Shown: positions 1-8,410 of the stretch, piece after piece
Layout: each line of letters starts with the position of its first letter
Numbering within the stretch: the first letter of the stretch is position 1
Source: Thermincola ferriacetica
Lineage (GTDB): Bacteria; Bacillota; Thermincolia; Thermincolales; Thermincolaceae
DNA length: 55,889 nt
Direction of reading: 5' to 3'
Assembly (NCBI RefSeq): GCF_001263415.1
Contig: NZ_LGTE01000021.1
Location: 1 to 55,889, forward strand
Made by a program: the position numbers and the translations under genes
Notes under the pieces: model-generated
Told to the model about the DNA's origin: nothing
What the model saw: the letters and a program-made list of their open reading frames with translations, nothing else
Databases searched by the model: none

Positions 1-780
1 CCGGCTGGCGCCGCCGCCTCCCGAAGAACCACCGCCGAAGCCGCCTCCGCCGAAGCCGCCTCCGCCAAACCCTCCGAACCCGCCGAACCCTCCAAAGCCG
101 CCGCCAAAGGGCCCGCGGTATTTACGAGAGCCTTTTCCTGAACCAAGCGACAGGAAAACCACTAGCAGGATAAGAAAAATTACAAATCCCGGGACCATTC
201 CTTCTGATAAATTATCATTAAGCGGCCTTGGCAGAGCGACCCCGTCAGGCGCTAATTCAACTTTATATTCTTTTGCCAATTCGGCCGCTATACCCAGGTA
301 GCCTCGCAAAATCCCGGCGCTGTAATCACCCTTTTCCCAGGCAGGTAATATAAAATTGTCTAAAATACGACCGGCTTTACCGTCAGGTATGGCTCCCTCC
401 AGGCCATACCCAACCTCGATACGTACCTTACCGGGTTTGTTTTTCAGCAAGTTCTCTTTGTTGACAAGCAGCAGCACACCGTTATTTTTATCCTTCTGAC
501 CTATCCCCCAATCTCTGAATAATTCATTGGCATATTCTTCAATACTGTAACCTTGGAGATTTTCTACAGTCACAACTGTTACCTGAGCCCCCGTTTTCTT
601 TTCCAGTTCATACCCCACTGCGCTTATCGTATCCCTGGTTTTCTCATCCAGCAAGCCGGCAAAATCCTGTACATATATATTGTCTGTTGGTTTGGCGGGT
701 AGGTTCAAACCGGCCCAGGCCGGAAAAGAAACCAGTAGTAAACAAACAAGCACCAATACACTGACAAGTTTATTTCTCAT
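1..780 (-). CDS. TPM-domain (YgcG-like) secreted/membrane protein, 3' end cut by window
   Basis: The reading frame starts at ATG 780 behind an AAGGGGTG ribosome site and is still open at base 1, so the C-terminus is missing. The N-terminus is a signal peptide (LVSVLVLVCLLLVSFPAWA). A TPM domain follows at about residues 30-155 (YVQDFAGLLDEKTRDTISAV, then EVGYGLEGAIPDG). A single membrane segment lies at about residues 190-207, followed by a basic stretch and a Gly/Phe-rich tail (repeated GGFGG) as in YgcG-type proteins. TPM proteins are placed at the membrane with the domain outside; their biochemical role is unsettled. The start lies 12 bp after lemA, and LemA/TPM pairs are common, so the two are probably one transcript under the upstream riboswitch. 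Family assignment is firm, function is not. Confidence 0.88.
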   Translation of the reverse strand, partial: MRNKLVSVLVLVCLLLVSFPAWAGLNLPAKPTDNIYVQDFAGLLDEKTRDTISAVGYELEKKTGAQVTVVTVENLQGYSIEEYANELFRDWGIGQKDKNNGVLLLVNKENLLKNKPGKVRIEVGYGLEGAIPDGKAGRILDNFILPAWEKGDYSAGILRGYLGIAAELAKEYKVELAPDGVALPRPLNDNLSEGMVPGFVIFLILLVVFLSLGSGKGSRKYRGPFGGGFGGFGGFGGFGGGGFGGGGFGGGSSGGGGASR

Positions 781-792
781 ACTCAGCACCCC

Positions 793-1365
793 TTACTGGG
801 TTCCGCCAAAATCAACTTTGGGGGCATTTTCTGCCTGCGGTTGAGCCTGAAAATAAGGTTTCTCTGTGAAGCCCATCATCCTGGCAAATATCACCGTCGG
901 AAAACGCTTGATGCTGGTATTATACTCCTGAACAGCCTGGTTATAATCCCGTCTGGCCACGGTAATCCGGTTTTCAGTACCGGCCAATTCATCCATTAAC
1001 TGTCTAAAGTTAGCATCGGCTTTCAGGTTTGGATAATTTTCCACAACCACCAGCAACCGGGATAAAGCTGCACTTAACTCATTATTAGCTTTAATCTGGT
1101 CATCCACTGTTGTCGCACCGGCCAGTTTGGCCCGCGCATCGGAGACACTCTTCAACACTTTTTGCTCGTGCGCCGCATATCCTTTAACGGTCTCCACCAG
1201 GTTAGGAATTAAATCTGCCCTCCTCTGTAAATATGTTCCTACATCACTCCATTTTTTATTGACATTTTCCTCTTGGCTTACCAGCCCATTATAGGCGCCA
1301 AAAGCGCCCATCACAGCAAAGGCAAAAATAATCACTAAGGCTATGACCAAACTTTTCCCTCTCAT
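793..1365 (-). CDS. lemA: LemA family protein
   Basis: The protein has 190 residues from the chosen ATG, which has AGGAGGG seven bases upstream. An upstream in-frame start at 1404 lacks such a site. An N-terminal membrane segment (LVIALVIIFAFAVMGAFGAY) is followed by the LemA coiled-coil helical domain, with the hallmark stretch NKKWSDVGTYLQRRADLIPN and the motif YPNLKADANFRQLMDEL. The end contains FPTVIFARMMGF. LemA proteins are membrane-anchored with the helical domain outside; no enzymatic activity is established. It precedes the TPM gene and follows a Mn2+-type riboswitch (1517-1652), which suggests metal-linked expression. Identification is secure. Confidence 0.93.
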   Translation of the reverse strand: MRGKSLVIALVIIFAFAVMGAFGAYNGLVSQEENVNKKWSDVGTYLQRRADLIPNLVETVKGYAAHEQKVLKSVSDARAKLAGATTVDDQIKANNELSAALSRLLVVVENYPNLKADANFRQLMDELAGTENRITVARRDYNQAVQEYNTSIKRFPTVIFARMMGFTEKPYFQAQPQAENAPKVDFGGTQ

Positions 1366-1503
1366 TGTATCCCTCCTATTAATTTCCCAAAAATTCAGTT
1401 TCAAAAAAATCGCCTTTAATCTTACTTCCTTCTAATAACCCTATTCACCTCCTTAAGATTTAATATTTAAAACTGAGGCCTCAGATAAAGGGGAAGTCCG
1501 GCC

Positions 1504-1547
1504 AAGGTAAAATAAAAAGACCTTAACCGTCACAACGGTAAGGTCTT
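1504..1547 (-). terminator. riboswitch-controlled intrinsic terminator before lemA
   Basis: On the minus strand AAGACCTTACCG pairs with CGGTTAAGGTCTT (one bulge) and is followed by TTTTTATTTTA. The 5' arm contains the AAGACCTT that also closes the aptamer P1 helix against AAGG at its 5' end. The two structures are therefore mutually exclusive, as expected of an expression platform where ligand-bound aptamer prevents termination. Confidence 0.85.
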
Positions 1548-1652
1548 GCTTTCAAGCAATCACTTGCGGTAAAACCGGAGGATGGATGTGAGTTAATCCT
1601 CGACTGACGATTTTACCAGAACAGGTTACCCTGCTCAAGCTACTCCCCTTCA
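1536..1652 (-). promoter_or_regulatory. yybP-ykoY (Mn2+) riboswitch aptamer
   Basis: Read on the minus strand, the element opens with AAGGGGAGTAGC, carries ATCGTCAG in its middle and closes with GCAAGACCTT. These are the conserved landmarks of the yybP-ykoY family, which senses Mn2+. The AAGG/CCTT ends form P1. The region between contains two hairpins (GGTAAAA...TTTTACC and GAGGAT...ATCCTC). It sits directly downstream of a consensus promoter and upstream of a terminator and lemA. The match is by eye, without a covariance model. Confidence 0.82.
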
Positions 1653-1671
1653 GCTTATTAACTTGATTTAA

Positions 1672-1700
1672 ATTATACAGAACCAAGCCAGAAAGGTCAA
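1672..1700 (-). promoter_or_regulatory. sigma-A promoter for lemA/TPM transcript
   Basis: On the minus strand TTGACC (1700-1695) and TATAAT (1677-1672) are separated by exactly 17 bp. The predicted start lies about 15 bases before the riboswitch aptamer, so transcription begins just ahead of the sensor. Confidence 0.85.
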
Positions 1701-1796
1701 TACCTGTTTTTGGTCATTTCCGCCCTTCCTGGTTTAATTTCTGGTATTCTAACGAAATTATCCTGCCGGGGATCCGCTGGACATATCCACAATTCT

Positions 1797-2609
1797 TTAC
1801 CTGAATATTGTCTTAAATATGTTCCACATACGTGAACTACAAGTATTTTTATATCCTTCGTTCCAAACAATAATCACAGAAATGTTATCGTTTCCTCCGT
1901 TATCATTGGCAATCCGTATCAAACGGTCCGCTGCGCCTGGCATATTTTCCATAATAGAAGTGGCCAAACAATGGTGAGGCACCTTATTATAAAGTCCATC
2001 GCTACATAATAAGAAAATGTCGCCTTTTTCCACCTTGCCCCAACTTAAAAAAGGCGATATTTCCTGGCGTATTCCCAAACACTGGGTCAGAATATTGCGG
2101 TTAGGATGATATAAAGCTTCTTCGGAAGTGATTTTACCGAAACGCACTTGTTCCGCCACTACAGTATGGTCTATCGTTAATTGGGTAAGCTGCTTATCCC
2201 GGCTTTTCAAACGATATACCCGGCTGTCCCCGATATGGCATAAAACATAGGTATCCCGAACTATAAAAAGAGCGCTCAGTGTTGTTCCCAGTTTAATTCC
2301 CCGTTCTTGGCCATAGTGGCAAATGTTACTGTTTATATGTCGAAACTGTTTTCCTAAATCATTGCCTATGCTTGTCTGATCCGGGTGGCAGATATTTTTA
2401 AAATCCAATTGCTCCCACCAGTGTTTCAGAGCTTCTACGGCAATTTCGCTGGCCTTTTCTCCTTCCGCCATTCCTCCCATACCATCGGCGACAACAAAAA
2501 GACCAAATTCTCCTATACCTTCTGCTTCCCCTATCCTGATAAGTAATTTATCCTGGTTATTAACTTTTCTTTTCCCAATATCACTGCCCAAATCATAAAA
2601 AAACTTCAT
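1797..2609 (-). CDS. PP2C-type serine/threonine protein phosphatase
   Basis: The protein has 270 residues from ATG 2609, which has GGAG six bases upstream; a TTG 15 bases earlier is less likely. All PP2C metal-binding landmarks are visible: NNQDK, VVADGMGG, GDSRVYR, LLCSDGL and a late GGNDNISVIIV. It should remove phosphate from Ser/Thr residues in a Mn2+/Mg2+-dependent way in the cytoplasm. It is the last gene of the Tad pilus operon, 24 bp after an FHA-domain protein that would read phosphothreonine. No partner Hanks-type kinase is encoded in the window. The final 25 residues (NTCSSRMWNIFKTIFR) extend past the domain. Confidence 0.92.
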   Translation of the reverse strand: MKFFYDLGSDIGKRKVNNQDKLLIRIGEAEGIGEFGLFVVADGMGGMAEGEKASEIAVEALKHWWEQLDFKNICHPDQTSIGNDLGKQFRHINSNICHYGQERGIKLGTTLSALFIVRDTYVLCHIGDSRVYRLKSRDKQLTQLTIDHTVVAEQVRFGKITSEEALYHPNRNILTQCLGIRQEISPFLSWGKVEKGDIFLLCSDGLYNKVPHHCLATSIMENMPGAADRLIRIANDNGGNDNISVIIVWNEGYKNTCSSRMWNIFKTIFR

Positions 2610-2633
2610 AATTATCTCCGGCAAACTAATTTT

Positions 2634-4196
2634 TTATTTGGAGCAAAATAGGTAATCTACATCGGCAAAAGTAATTTTATCGTTTTCTCGCAATGCGTAC
2701 TGCTTATTACTAATCAATTTATCACCATTTATAAAGGTACCGTTTCTGGAATCGAGATCCACGATATAATAAACGCCGTCAATACACTTGATTTCCGCAT
2801 GAGCCCGACCGATACTTTTGTTTGCTATCACCCAGTCACAAGTTTCCTTATTTCTGCCAATAACCATAGTTGATTTATCCAGGATTATTTTGTCTCCACC
2901 ATTTGCAGCCTTTAACACAGGGTAAGTATTCTCAACCAACAGGGTAGTTTCGTCACTGTAATCTTCCAAAAGGGTTGTCTCGTCGCGATCATAATTGGGT
3001 GAACCGGTTGCCGGCTTGGGAGGCAATGGAGAAATAACAAGATCGGCTAAAGTTGTCTTGCGTTGGGGCTGAGTTTCGATGTCCACTTTTGACATATTCA
3101 GGTGGTTAAAGGTTTGGGGTAAATTGTCATCTTTTTGATTAACACTGCTGCCGCCTTTTGCAGAAGCCCTTTTAACCTTCCGGTAATAAAAGCTTAGAGT
3201 AATAACGAAAATTAAAAGTCCACCGGCAGCAGCTAATTCTTTATTGGTAAAATTCTGCAGAACCCTTGCGAAATCAATACCACTGTTGGAAATAATTGCC
3301 GACACCACTGAAATGACCGCCATTACACCTAAAGCTTTAGTCCTGACTGAATTTTTATTATTTGTAGGAACAGGTGGTTGATTATTTATGCGTTTCTCAG
3401 CACGCATTTTTTTAACAGGTTGGGGCAGTACGGTTCTTTGAAAGGAAGGCTTTGGCGAAAAATTTAATCCGTTATAAAGCGGTATAACGGGCGCCCGTTT
3501 TAGCTGTAGTTTAGGCGTAGGTGTTGCTTCATCCTGCGTGGGCATAGGTTCTGTCCCTGGTCTGGGAGGGAAGTTCCTGATATTATATTGTTCAGGGTTT
3601 TCCTCGGGCAGTTTATCGTCAACTCTAATTAATTTCATTAATTGTTTGCGAAATTCCGGTAAATTGAAATCTTCTGCTTTAAGCAACTGCAAAAGCCGTT
3701 GCACAAAATTGTCCCCCGTATCAATATTAGCCTTGCCAACCAGTAAATCTGTAACAAAGGTTTTGAAAGTCCGAGTAATATCCTGTTCTAATTCTAACGG
3801 TAGATAGGCCAGAAATACTTCCCCGGAATCAGGATTGATATAAATTAAATTGTCATCAAGCAGGAAGGAATTGCTGTTTAGAAAATATTTTTTACTTTCC
3901 AAAATCGGACTTAAAATCCTTTCCAAAATTAAAGTAAATTCTGTTTTGCCTATTTTCTGCCTCTTTAAATAATTAGCCAGACTAATCAAACCGGTTAGAT
4001 TATAATACAGTTTGGCATGTGCATTCTTTTCCCTTATCTCCAGGTTTAAGACCCCGGGAATTTGGTTGTTAGCAATCATTTCGGCCTGAAATCCGATAAT
4101 TTGGTCAGCCTTAAGGTTCTCTTTATCCAACTCCAGGTAGCTTCTGCGCAAATCGGCAACATACTCCACCTTAAAATCAAATAAAGTGTTTTCCAT
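2634..4196 (-). CDS. DUF6382 + membrane + FHA domain protein
   Basis: This 520-residue protein has three parts. The N-terminal ~190 residues resemble the DUF6382 domain (includes SLANYLKRQKIGKTEF and LIYINPDSGEVFLAYLPLE). A proline-rich linker leads to two short hydrophobic stretches at about 288-305 and 320-338. A C-terminal FHA domain lies at about 445-515 (MVIGRNKETCDWVI, SIGRAHAEI, DLDSRNGTFING). FHA domains bind phosphothreonine peptides. Its place between the prepilin peptidase and a PP2C phosphatase suggests it couples phosphorylation to the pilus machinery. This is inference; the N-terminal domain has no assigned function. Confidence 0.85.
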   Translation of the reverse strand: MENTLFDFKVEYVADLRRSYLELDKENLKADQIIGFQAEMIANNQIPGVLNLEIREKNAHAKLYYNLTGLISLANYLKRQKIGKTEFTLILERILSPILESKKYFLNSNSFLLDDNLIYINPDSGEVFLAYLPLELEQDITRTFKTFVTDLLVGKANIDTGDNFVQRLLQLLKAEDFNLPEFRKQLMKLIRVDDKLPEENPEQYNIRNFPPRPGTEPMPTQDEATPTPKLQLKRAPVIPLYNGLNFSPKPSFQRTVLPQPVKKMRAEKRINNQPPVPTNNKNSVRTKALGVMAVISVVSAIISNSGIDFARVLQNFTNKELAAAGGLLIFVITLSFYYRKVKRASAKGGSSVNQKDDNLPQTFNHLNMSKVDIETQPQRKTTLADLVISPLPPKPATGSPNYDRDETTLLEDYSDETTLLVENTYPVLKAANGGDKIILDKSTMVIGRNKETCDWVIANKSIGRAHAEIKCIDGVYYIVDLDSRNGTFINGDKLISNKQYALRENDKITFADVDYLFCSK

Positions 4197-4210
4197 GTTC
4201 CTTCACATCC

Positions 4211-4765
4211 TTAATTAAACAAAATGATGCCTTTAAACTGCAACAGGGTAATTATATACTGTATCATGGTTCCCGGTACTATGGCTGTGGAGAAAATAAA
4301 TTTGGAACTTTTATCGTCATCACCGCTATACTTGGCCAACCGGCCGGTTAAAAAAATATATTTAAAGTAATTGCATACATCCTGCATGCGTCTGATAAAC
4401 ACTCTTTTTTTTAGCAAAATGACCAAGGCAATAACACCGCCTGTATATACTGAAAAGACAAAGCTATAGGCTGTAAAAGGCAGCCCCATAACCGCCCCGA
4501 TGGCAGCAAACAGTTTGATATCGCCCGCTCCCATAACATTGATGCGGTAAAGCACCATTAGGACTGCAACGGGAACAAGCCATCCCTTGATGGAGAACAA
4601 GAGCCCTGTCAAGCCACCTTCCATAAGGTTAGTTGCCAGTCCCAATACCGCTGCCGGTAAAGTAATAAAGTTTTTAATCTTTTGCTCCCTGATGTCATAA
4701 TACAGGGCAAGGCCTAAGATGATGATTAATATCAAAGATTTCCCAATAAAACAAACTGTCACCAT
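4211..4765 (-). CDS. type IV/Flp prepilin peptidase (A24 family, TadV/CpaA)
   Basis: The protein has 184 residues with several membrane helices. The two catalytic aspartates of A24 peptidases are visible in YDIREQKIKN and in the GxGD motif (NVMGAGDIK). It lacks the N-terminal methylase domain of full-length PilD, as is usual for TadV/CpaA. It should cleave the leader of the Flp pilin and the TadE-like pseudopilins encoded upstream in the same operon. The C-terminus (residues 120-184) contains an extra loop rich in charged residues. Confidence 0.9.
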   Translation of the reverse strand: MVTVCFIGKSLILIIILGLALYYDIREQKIKNFITLPAAVLGLATNLMEGGLTGLLFSIKGWLVPVAVLMVLYRINVMGAGDIKLFAAIGAVMGLPFTAYSFVFSVYTGGVIALVILLKKRVFIRRMQDVCNYFKYIFLTGRLAKYSGDDDKSSKFIFSTAIVPGTMIQYIITLLQFKGIILFN

Positions 4766-4776
4766 TATTCACCTGC

Positions 4777-5403
4777 CTATTTGTCGTCCACCCATGACCT
4801 TTCTATTGCCGTATTGGATAAAGTCAGCTCTTTTTTAAAAAACGGAAAAAGCAGTTTCACCTTATACTCCACCACCAGCGCTACATCTTCATTGTTTAGC
4901 TCCACGTTATTTACCAGACCGTTACTGCGGGATAGATTGAAAGGGTTAAACATAACAGCCTTAACAATTTTAAAGCTATCGTCCCTTAAGGAACCCAGGG
5001 GATACATTTCCCTTATCTTTTTCTGCGCATATACTTTAACGGCAGGCTCAATCAGCGCCATTGTATCTTCCTTTATTTGGTTGCCAACCACCGCTAGAAA
5101 ATCTGAGGTTACTGCCGCTTTGATCTGCTGCGGCAAATCAAGGGTAGCATTGGTTGGGTCCATAAGTATTTTTTGTGCCAAGTCTTCCATACCGGCGGGA
5201 TCTGATCCCCTGATAAATTTAAGCGGATAAGAATGGACCGCAATCTGTTTGGCCGTTTGACTGACCGCATGGTCCATGGCAATGTACACCATACATACAT
5301 GCACAAAATTTATCAGGGTTAACATCAGCACCAGGAAAAAGGGGAAAACAATAGTTGCTTCCAAAGTGAGGCTGCCATTTTTGTCTTTAAAAAAATTTCT
5401 CAT
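4777..5403 (-). CDS. TadE-like pseudopilin
   Basis: The chosen ATG at 5403 has GGGTG seven bases upstream. An in-frame ATG at 5427 would overlap the previous gene by 11 bp. The N-terminus FFKDKNGSLTLEATIVFPFFLVLMLTL is the TadE signature: a charged stretch, a Gly, then a hydrophobic helix with Glu near its start. The rest (about 180 residues) is extracytoplasmic with no recognised domain. TadE proteins are processed by the prepilin peptidase (next gene) and support Flp pilus assembly. It is one of two TadE-like proteins here. Confidence 0.82.
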   Translation of the reverse strand: MRNFFKDKNGSLTLEATIVFPFFLVLMLTLINFVHVCMVYIAMDHAVSQTAKQIAVHSYPLKFIRGSDPAGMEDLAQKILMDPTNATLDLPQQIKAAVTSDFLAVVGNQIKEDTMALIEPAVKVYAQKKIREMYPLGSLRDDSFKIVKAVMFNPFNLSRSNGLVNNVELNNEDVALVVEYKVKLLFPFFKKELTLSNTAIERSWVDDK

Positions 5404-5416
5404 CAAAATCACCCGT

Positions 5417-7282
5417 TTAGTAGCCATATTCTACCCGCTTGGTTATATAACACCGGCCATCCTTAACTGTTGTTCCAAAGGGCCCGTGTTCCATATTACG
5501 AATGCCGGCCAAAGGTAAAAACCATAACCTTATGGAAACCTCTGCACTACCCGTTAAAACCGTATTTAGATTTTTCGGGTCCACATTGTTACGCAACCGG
5601 ATTATTTCCTGAATCCGCCTTAATTTGTTGTCATCATTATTTATAAATAATAACAACCGCAAATGTTCTTTGTAGTTGGTCCTGATATCATGCAGGGGAT
5701 TACCAAAAGCGTAGGTCGGGTCATACATCTCGGCAATGGCTACGGTTTGGCCCAGCAGCAACTTCAGCGTATCCACACCCGCATGCGTAACTCCCATGAT
5801 TACAGAATAGATAAACCTGGCAACGGGTTCGGCAGGAGCAACTTTGCTGAAACAAAGATAAGCCATGGTATCCAGTCCAAAACGAATGAGGTATATTTCT
5901 CCTACTGCCCTTGCCCTGGGATAGGCTCCACCGAAGGTTATGTATTCCGCTTCACTGTTCCAATATTTATACATAAAATTTTTACTTGCCGCAGGCTTGG
6001 TCAGATAGGAGAAATGCGCCAGGACATATTCGTTGATATATAAATCATCCCGCATGCCCGTAAACACGTGCTCAATGGAAACAACGGCATTCATCTTTTC
6101 AGCAATTTGTTCGATATCTTGGCCGTTCTTATCTTCAAAATCGTCTACTCTTGACGTAATGTCCTTAGGCTCAATAATCCCTTCCCCTTCCAGAATATTT
6201 TTTTGAATTATTTGGTTTTGCAGGTCGCTTTGTTGCCGCCTAAGCTCATTTGCATAAGCTGATGCGCTAACAGTTTCATACTCAGAAATTACTACATTAA
6301 CAGCCGTCAACCCAATTCGTTCATACCGGTCATGGTCCAATGCATCCAGGCTGGCAGCAATTTCCCTGTTCACTTTTGTCATTTCTCGCTTGATATTGAG
6401 CTGAATTCTTTGCACTTCTGCATTAATCGATTTTTCACTTTCTTCAACAGCCATGTCCATTTCGTCTTTTCCCTCGGTCGGGCCCATATACCCGCCTTCA
6501 ATTAATTTACCCCTTCCCTTATCTACCTCCCGGGATAACCGTTGGCAGCGCTCTAAATCGCCGCTGATTTCTTCCTTTAACAGCTTTATTTCCTCTTTGA
6601 CCTTGGCCATCTCTTTCCGGATGGATTTTCTTGTTTCGGCATCCTGCGCCCGGGCCAGTTCTTCCTCCAGCTCTTTCAGGCGTTCCCTTTTGCTAATCAG
6701 GTCCTTTTTTCTCCGTTCTATGTCCCGGCCAATTGTATCAATCTCCCTGGACTTCTTTTTTATAGTATCCAGGCTTTTTCGTTCCTGGTTTTTCGCCTTA
6801 AAAAAGTTAAACATTTTGCCTATTACCTTGATCTTATCTGTAATAAACTGGCCCAACTCGATGGGAGCCCGATATTTCATGTCTTCCAAAATTTGCTGTT
6901 TTAATACCGCTTCTTTGTCTAATGAATTGCTTACATCTGCTTTGGAACCTTCATACCGGTAGTCCAGCAGGTTGAAATTCTGGTCCGCTGAAAAAGTTAA
7001 ATTGGCCTTGACATATTTTGCAAAATCCTGGTCATAATTCGCACCTTTATAGGTAAATAAACCAAAATCCTGTTTTGTAGAAGTATGGTAATCAGCCAAT
7101 ACGGAACAGGCAGCGGCATTGGCTACCCTGCGCAACTGATTCTGAGCTGTTTTTATCCGGGCCAAATCAATAAATAGCCCAATAAAAATCACCATTATCA
7201 CAAAAACAATAACCAGGTAGATAGTTACCGTCCCTTTTTCATTTTTCAGAAACCTTTCCAAAACACAGTTTATAATATACAT
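5417..7282 (-). CDS. TadG-like / DUF5702 Tad-associated protein with coiled coil
   Basis: The protein has 621 residues. The N-terminus RFLKNEKGTVTIYLVIVFVIMVIFIGLF is a TadE/TadG-like anchor, followed by DLARIKTAQNQLRRVANAAA, which resembles the region after the helix in TadG. Residues about 165-310 are a long charged coiled coil (RRKKDLISKRERLKELEEEL). The C-terminal half is globular with a hydrophobic patch near 490. It matches the DUF5702 type found in Firmicute tad loci. It probably sits outside the membrane, anchored by its N-terminal helix. Its exact role in pilus assembly is not known. Confidence 0.75.
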   Translation of the reverse strand: MYIINCVLERFLKNEKGTVTIYLVIVFVIMVIFIGLFIDLARIKTAQNQLRRVANAAACSVLADYHTSTKQDFGLFTYKGANYDQDFAKYVKANLTFSADQNFNLLDYRYEGSKADVSNSLDKEAVLKQQILEDMKYRAPIELGQFITDKIKVIGKMFNFFKAKNQERKSLDTIKKKSREIDTIGRDIERRKKDLISKRERLKELEEELARAQDAETRKSIRKEMAKVKEEIKLLKEEISGDLERCQRLSREVDKGRGKLIEGGYMGPTEGKDEMDMAVEESEKSINAEVQRIQLNIKREMTKVNREIAASLDALDHDRYERIGLTAVNVVISEYETVSASAYANELRRQQSDLQNQIIQKNILEGEGIIEPKDITSRVDDFEDKNGQDIEQIAEKMNAVVSIEHVFTGMRDDLYINEYVLAHFSYLTKPAASKNFMYKYWNSEAEYITFGGAYPRARAVGEIYLIRFGLDTMAYLCFSKVAPAEPVARFIYSVIMGVTHAGVDTLKLLLGQTVAIAEMYDPTYAFGNPLHDIRTNYKEHLRLLLFINNDDNKLRRIQEIIRLRNNVDPKNLNTVLTGSAEVSIRLWFLPLAGIRNMEHGPFGTTVKDGRCYITKRVEYGY

Positions 7283-7311
7283 TCCTAAAACCTCTCACCC
7301 CATTTAGGGGA

Positions 7312-8109
7312 CTAGTGATTATTTTGGGTGCAGACTTTACACTGCCTGTACCCCATCTCTGTTGCCACCGCCGTTGATTCCAGAACCATCAGGTTTCCGT
7401 GCCTGCTAATTCTTTGTACATACCGGCAATTGGGGTCAAAATGAAAAACCTTGTCTTCGTAAATATTTTTCGTGATATAAACCCTGCCTCCGTTATTTAA
7501 ACTGTCCTGCCGCTTACCCAGCAGGGTCAGATACCCTTTCAACCTGTTCAGGTAATCATATAGAATATCCACATTTCTTATGTACTCCACAGGTTCGGCC
7601 ACATCAGCCTGAGCCCTGGCCTGTATTTGATTGCCGAGGCACTTTGCTGCCCAAGCAGGCATGAGCACATTTTCATTGATTGAAGCCGTTACAGTTCTCT
7701 TGATAAGCTGATTATTATAGTTTATCTCAATTATCTGGTCGTTTTGGAATACCCCGTAAGCAAGGTGCTCGCCGGCCAGGCCGGTAGCTTCAACAACTTT
7801 TGCAACTGCCAGTGAGGAATTATCAGAGTCCTGGAAAATCCGCCAATACAGACCGTTATTTTTTAACTTCCCTCCCAAGGCGCCTGTTTCCAGGTCCTTA
7901 AAGCTGTTATTCCAGGTGGCGGCTCTTTGGGCGGAAGTGTACACAGCAGCATTGAGGACAACCAGTTTTTCAAAAATAAACATGGAAACAAACAATAGAC
8001 AAAACAAAATGAACAAGATTAACGGAAAAACAATAGTGGCTTCCAGGGTAAAACTACCTTTTGAACTGGCAAGGGCCTGGCAAAAATAAATACGCATTTT
8101 TGTTAACAT
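7312..8109 (-). CDS. TadE-like pseudopilin with C-terminal Cys/His cluster
   Basis: The protein has 265 residues. The N-terminus ASSKGSFTLEATIVFPLILFILFCLLFV is a TadE-type processing and membrane region. The C-terminal 55 residues are distinct: YITKNIYEDKVFHFDPNCRY, then GYRQCKVCTQ, giving H-x4-C and C-x2-C. This looks like a small metal-binding or disulfide-stabilised module outside the cell. That module is not usual in TadE. It lies between the Flp pilin gene and the large TadG-like gene. Confidence 0.8.
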   Translation of the reverse strand: MLTKMRIYFCQALASSKGSFTLEATIVFPLILFILFCLLFVSMFIFEKLVVLNAAVYTSAQRAATWNNSFKDLETGALGGKLKNNGLYWRIFQDSDNSSLAVAKVVEATGLAGEHLAYGVFQNDQIIEINYNNQLIKRTVTASINENVLMPAWAAKCLGNQIQARAQADVAEPVEYIRNVDILYDYLNRLKGYLTLLGKRQDSLNNGGRVYITKNIYEDKVFHFDPNCRYVQRISRHGNLMVLESTAVATEMGYRQCKVCTQNNH

Positions 8110-8143
8110 ATGGATAACCCCAAACTATATAAATCATTTGGTA

Positions 8144-8176
8144 CCGCCGGGCAGTTAAAACCAACCTGCCCGGCGG
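8144..8176 (-). terminator. strong stem-loop after the Flp pilin gene (attenuator or mRNA stabiliser)
   Basis: A perfect 11-bp stem (CCGCCGGGCAG / CTGCCCGGCGG) with an 11-base loop lies 12 bp beyond the flp stop codon. No T-tract follows on the minus strand, so complete termination is unlikely. Such hairpins often raise the level of a short upstream mRNA, here the pilin, relative to distal genes. Confidence 0.55.
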
Positions 8177-8187
8177 AAATCCGGTCA

Positions 8188-8379
8188 TTATTTCGCTTCT
8201 GTAACTGAAGGTAGGCCTTTATCAGTATTGTTAATCTGAGCAATTTGATCGTTGTACCATTTAGTAAGACTTTTTCTAAACGAAAAAGCCAAACCAACAA
8301 TAACGACCAGAATAATTACCATTTCTACGGTTTCAAGACCATCCTCATCTTTAAAAAAGTTTATCAGCAGCTCTTTCAT
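8188..8379 (-). CDS. flp: Flp-type pilin
   Basis: The protein has 63 residues: LINFFKDEDGLETVEMVIILVVIVGLAFSF, then a short polar tail. The charged leader, a Gly before the mature start, Glu at about +5 and one hydrophobic helix are the features of a class IVb Flp pilin. It should be cut by the prepilin peptidase and polymerise into the pilus. Its size and its position between tadC and tadE support this. The tail ends GLPSVTEAK. Confidence 0.85.
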   Translation of the reverse strand: MKELLINFFKDEDGLETVEMVIILVVIVGLAFSFRKSLTKWYNDQIAQINNTDKGLPSVTEAK

Positions 8380-8410
8380 CTTGTCACCCCCTTCACAACT
8401 TCCGCTACAA

